Shown here piece after piece: positions 62,335 through 64,000 of a stretch of DNA of 64,000 nucleotides (positions are counted from its first letter, which is position 1; each line of letters starts with the position of its first letter). The DNA comes from Salibacterium salarium. GTDB taxonomy: Bacteria; Bacillota; Bacilli; Bacillales; Marinococcaceae. The stretch is taken from contig NZ_JAUSUM010000002.1 of the NCBI RefSeq assembly GCF_030813635.1, positions 682,001 to 746,000 of the forward strand, written 5' to 3'. The translations under genes and the position numbers were made by a program. Below the pieces are notes generated by a model. The model did no database searches. It was not told the DNA's origin and saw only the letters and a program-made list of their open reading frames with translations.

Positions 62335-62904
62335 CTACTCCTCATCCAATTGGTTAAAAAACAAATCAGCTTCTTCGGTTTCCTCCTCTATGGATTCATG
62401 TAAATCCGGTAATTCCTGGATAGAAGGAATATTAAAATACTCAAGAAACCGTTCTGTTGTTTGATATATTATCGGGCGTCCCGGTGTCTGAGCACGGCCA
62501 GCATCAATCACCAATGCTTTATTAACCAACGACTGTACCGCTTTTTCAGATTTAACGCCTCGTATATCATCAATTTCTGCTTTTGTTACCGGTTGATTAT
62601 AAGCAATAATTGCTAAAGTTTCTAGGGCTGCCTGTGATAGGTTATTTTTTTCGGGCACCTCGGCAAGTTTTTCAATATAAGGTGCCGCTTCTTCACTTGT
62701 TACCATCTGAAATTTACTTCCATAATTCTTAAGTTGCAGTCCTGGCATATTTAACTGCATCCAGTCTTTTAATTGATTTAAGTACTGCGTTGTTTCTTCT
62801 TCGGAGATTCCAAGAACTCTTGCTGCGTCATGAACAACTAATCCCTCGTCTCCGCAAACATAAAGAAGTCCCTGCAATGCACCTTGAAGTTCTTCTTCAC
62901 TCAC
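62335..62904 (-). CDS. scpB: Segregation and condensation protein B
   Basis: A 189-residue winged-helix kleisin partner of SMC: RVLGISEEETTQYLNQL near 25, ALETLAIIAYNQPVTKAEIDDIRGV near 93 and PGRPIIYQTTERFLEYFNI near 142. Dimer caps ScpA in the SMC-ScpAB complex of chromosome segregation. GTG start overlaps the scpA end by eight bases; GAGGAGG nine bases upstream. It converges with the DUF421 gene. Confidence 0.96.
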   Translation of the reverse strand: MSEEELQGALQGLLYVCGDEGLVVHDAARVLGISEEETTQYLNQLKDWMQLNMPGLQLKNYGSKFQMVTSEEAAPYIEKLAEVPEKNNLSQAALETLAIIAYNQPVTKAEIDDIRGVKSEKAVQSLVNKALVIDAGRAQTPGRPIIYQTTERFLEYFNIPSIQELPDLHESIEEETEEADLFFNQLDEE

Positions 62905-63652
62905 TTACAAGATCCTCCTCCGTCTGATGAACGACAATTTCTTCAAAGTTCTCTGATTGAACACAGGTGACTTGTCGATTCTTCATTAATTCTAATATGG
63001 CTAAAAACGTTACGACAATATGCTGTCTTTCATGCAAAGGGAATAATTCAAAAAAGCCACTTTTCCCTTGATGTTGATGAAGATAGGTTAAAACTTCCGA
63101 CATTCTATCTTCCATAGAAATGTCATCTCCCTTGATTTTTGTCATTTTAGGAGATTTGTAACGAACTCTTTTCTTTAATTTTTCATAGGCATCGAGCATG
63201 TCAAATAATGATATATTATCTGGAAGATTGCTCTCTTTTTCTTTTCCACTTGATTCATCCGGCACAGTTGGTGCTTTTGCAAATTGAGCAGATCCTTGCT
63301 CTTCTTTTTCTTTCAGATGCTGAGCGGCCTCTTTATATTTCTTATACTCGACTAATCTTGATAGTAACTCTTCTCGTGGATCTTCCTCTTCTATGTAAAC
63401 CTCTTCATCCGTATTCGTATCTCCAGGAAGCAGCATCTTACTTTTTATTTCAAGTAATGTTGCAGCCATCACTAAATATTCGCTGGCTGCATCTAGTTCA
63501 AGTTCTTGCATAGCTTGTACATATTGTAAATACTGCTCTGTAATAGTCGCAACCGGTATATTATAAATATCTACTTCGGCTTGATGAATTAAGTGAAGTA
63601 ATAAATCCAATGGCCCTTCGAAACTGTCAAGTTGTACATTATATTTTTCCAT
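62897..63652 (-). CDS. scpA: Segregation and condensation protein A
   Basis: A 251-residue kleisin: N-terminal FEGPLDLLLHLIHQAEVDIYNIPVATITEQYL (about 11-42) binds SMC, middle acidic EEEDPREELLSRLVEYKKYKEAA and C-terminal winged helix (LLHRHQ...ELFPLHERQHIVVTFLAILELMK near 210). The start at 63652 (MEKYNVQ) has GGAGG six bases upstream. Works with ScpB and SMC. Confidence 0.96.
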   Translation of the reverse strand: MEKYNVQLDSFEGPLDLLLHLIHQAEVDIYNIPVATITEQYLQYVQAMQELELDAASEYLVMAATLLEIKSKMLLPGDTNTDEEVYIEEEDPREELLSRLVEYKKYKEAAQHLKEKEEQGSAQFAKAPTVPDESSGKEKESNLPDNISLFDMLDAYEKLKKRVRYKSPKMTKIKGDDISMEDRMSEVLTYLHQHQGKSGFFELFPLHERQHIVVTFLAILELMKNRQVTCVQSENFEEIVVHQTEEDLVSE

Positions 63653-63836
63653 TTCAATCCTCCACTGCAAAACTTCATTCGTAAGGATAAAACAAATTAT
63701 ATCATATCGCCTTCTTTGCAGGTCATATCTTTTATTATTTCATTATATAGAAAAGTAAATAATATGTATGTTACGATTTTCTCACCTTTACTATAATGTT
63801 TATGTTTATAAAACATGACGAAAAGGAGGGACCAAA

Positions 63837-64000
63837 GTGTATCCAGATTCATATATTGAATATTTAATACAATTTCATTCTTATCGGGACTTCTTTGAGT
63901 GTCATGAAATTTTAGAAGAACATTGGAAAGAAAACGATATAACAAATCGTAACAGCCCTTGGGTAGGATTAATTCAAGTAGCAGTCGGTCTTTATCACCA
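63837..64000 (+). CDS. DUF309 protein (YpuF-like), N-terminal part (continues beyond the window)
   Basis: About 54 codons are visible: YIEYLIQFHSYRDFFECHEI then LEEHWKEND and SPWVGLIQVAVGLYHH, the all-helical DUF309 signature (FxxGxxxEAHExLE type). GTG start with AAAGGAGGG seven bases before. A TATAAT at 63792 may serve it, with a poor -35. It diverges from scpA; in B. subtilis ypuF lies upstream of scpA. An antisense ORF at the same place is not a gene. Confidence 0.8.
   Translation, partial: MYPDSYIEYLIQFHSYRDFFECHEILEEHWKENDITNRNSPWVGLIQVAVGLYH

Noticed and set aside
63697-63945. 82-residue minus-strand open frame at the right end
   Set aside because: Covers the promoter and start of the DUF309 gene, which shows family motifs on the plus strand.

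Overview
The window is a chromosomal segment of a spore-forming, AT-rich member of the Bacillaceae. Sporulation and germination genes are scattered through it (spoIVA, yphF, spoVIF, sleB-ypeB, dacB-spmA-spmB, spoVAC-AD-AE, prsW, mecB-like). The gene order follows the Bacillus subtilis block from ypuF/scpA through dacB, res, fer, recQ, sleB and cmk to spoIVA, mtrA and hepS. Almost everything is on the minus strand, so the text below reads operons from high to low coordinates. No tRNA, rRNA, CRISPR array, prophage or intact insertion sequence was seen.

Layout. 1-3.6 kb: folE (mtrA), mtrB (TRAP), hepS, menG, a UbiA-type prenyltransferase and ubiX; the last two suggest futalosine-type menaquinone synthesis. 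3.7-18.2 kb: the conserved spoIVA, yphF, yphE, spoVIF, gpsA, plsY, der, yphA, fni, ypfD, plsC, cmk, ypfA, ypeB and sleB backbone. 18.3-25 kb: an S-box (SAM-I) controlled methionine operon, metI, yitJ and B12-dependent metH. 25-33.1 kb: a zinc-ribbon gene, prsW, ansA, bdr, a mecB-like gene, ypbG, recQ, ypbB and fer. 33.2-38.5 kb: ppa, a LysM-M14 peptidase, T-box controlled serA, an unknown gene and an M23-LysM peptidase. 38.6-49 kb: an eleven-gene corrinoid uptake and cobinamide-salvage operon behind a cobalamin riboswitch. 49-55.2 kb: a methyltransferase gene and resE, resD, resC, resB. 55.3-64 kb: rluB, spmB, spmA, dacB, a short spoVA operon with a YhcN/YlaJ lipoprotein, an unknown gene, a DUF421 gene, scpB, scpA and the start of a DUF309 gene.

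How the parts fit. Corrinoid imported by BtuFCD is trimmed (CbiZ) and rebuilt into cobalamin (CbiB, CobD, CobQ, CobU, CobS, CobC, PduO). The B12-dependent MetH encoded 17 kb away is an obvious client. Methyl groups reach MetH through the MTHFR half of YitJ. Heptaprenyl diphosphate (HepS, with HepT outside the window) feeds menaquinone assembly, and ResBC/ResDE build and control the respiratory chain that uses it. SpoIVA, SpoVIF, DacB/SpmAB, SpoVA and SleB/YpeB cover coat, cortex, dipicolinate and germination steps.

The most striking observation is at the 3' end of the btuD-cbiZ fusion gene. A canonical A-AAA-AAG slippery heptamer sits exactly where a -1 shift restores the expected CbiZ C-terminus and creates an ATGA overlap with cbiB. 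This is either programmed frameshifting or slippage, or a one-base homopolymer deletion. Also notable are a second, P-loop-less CobU paralogue, a compact spoVA operon next to a DUF421 gene, the local absence of hbs and resA, and three degenerate copies of an intergenic repeat.
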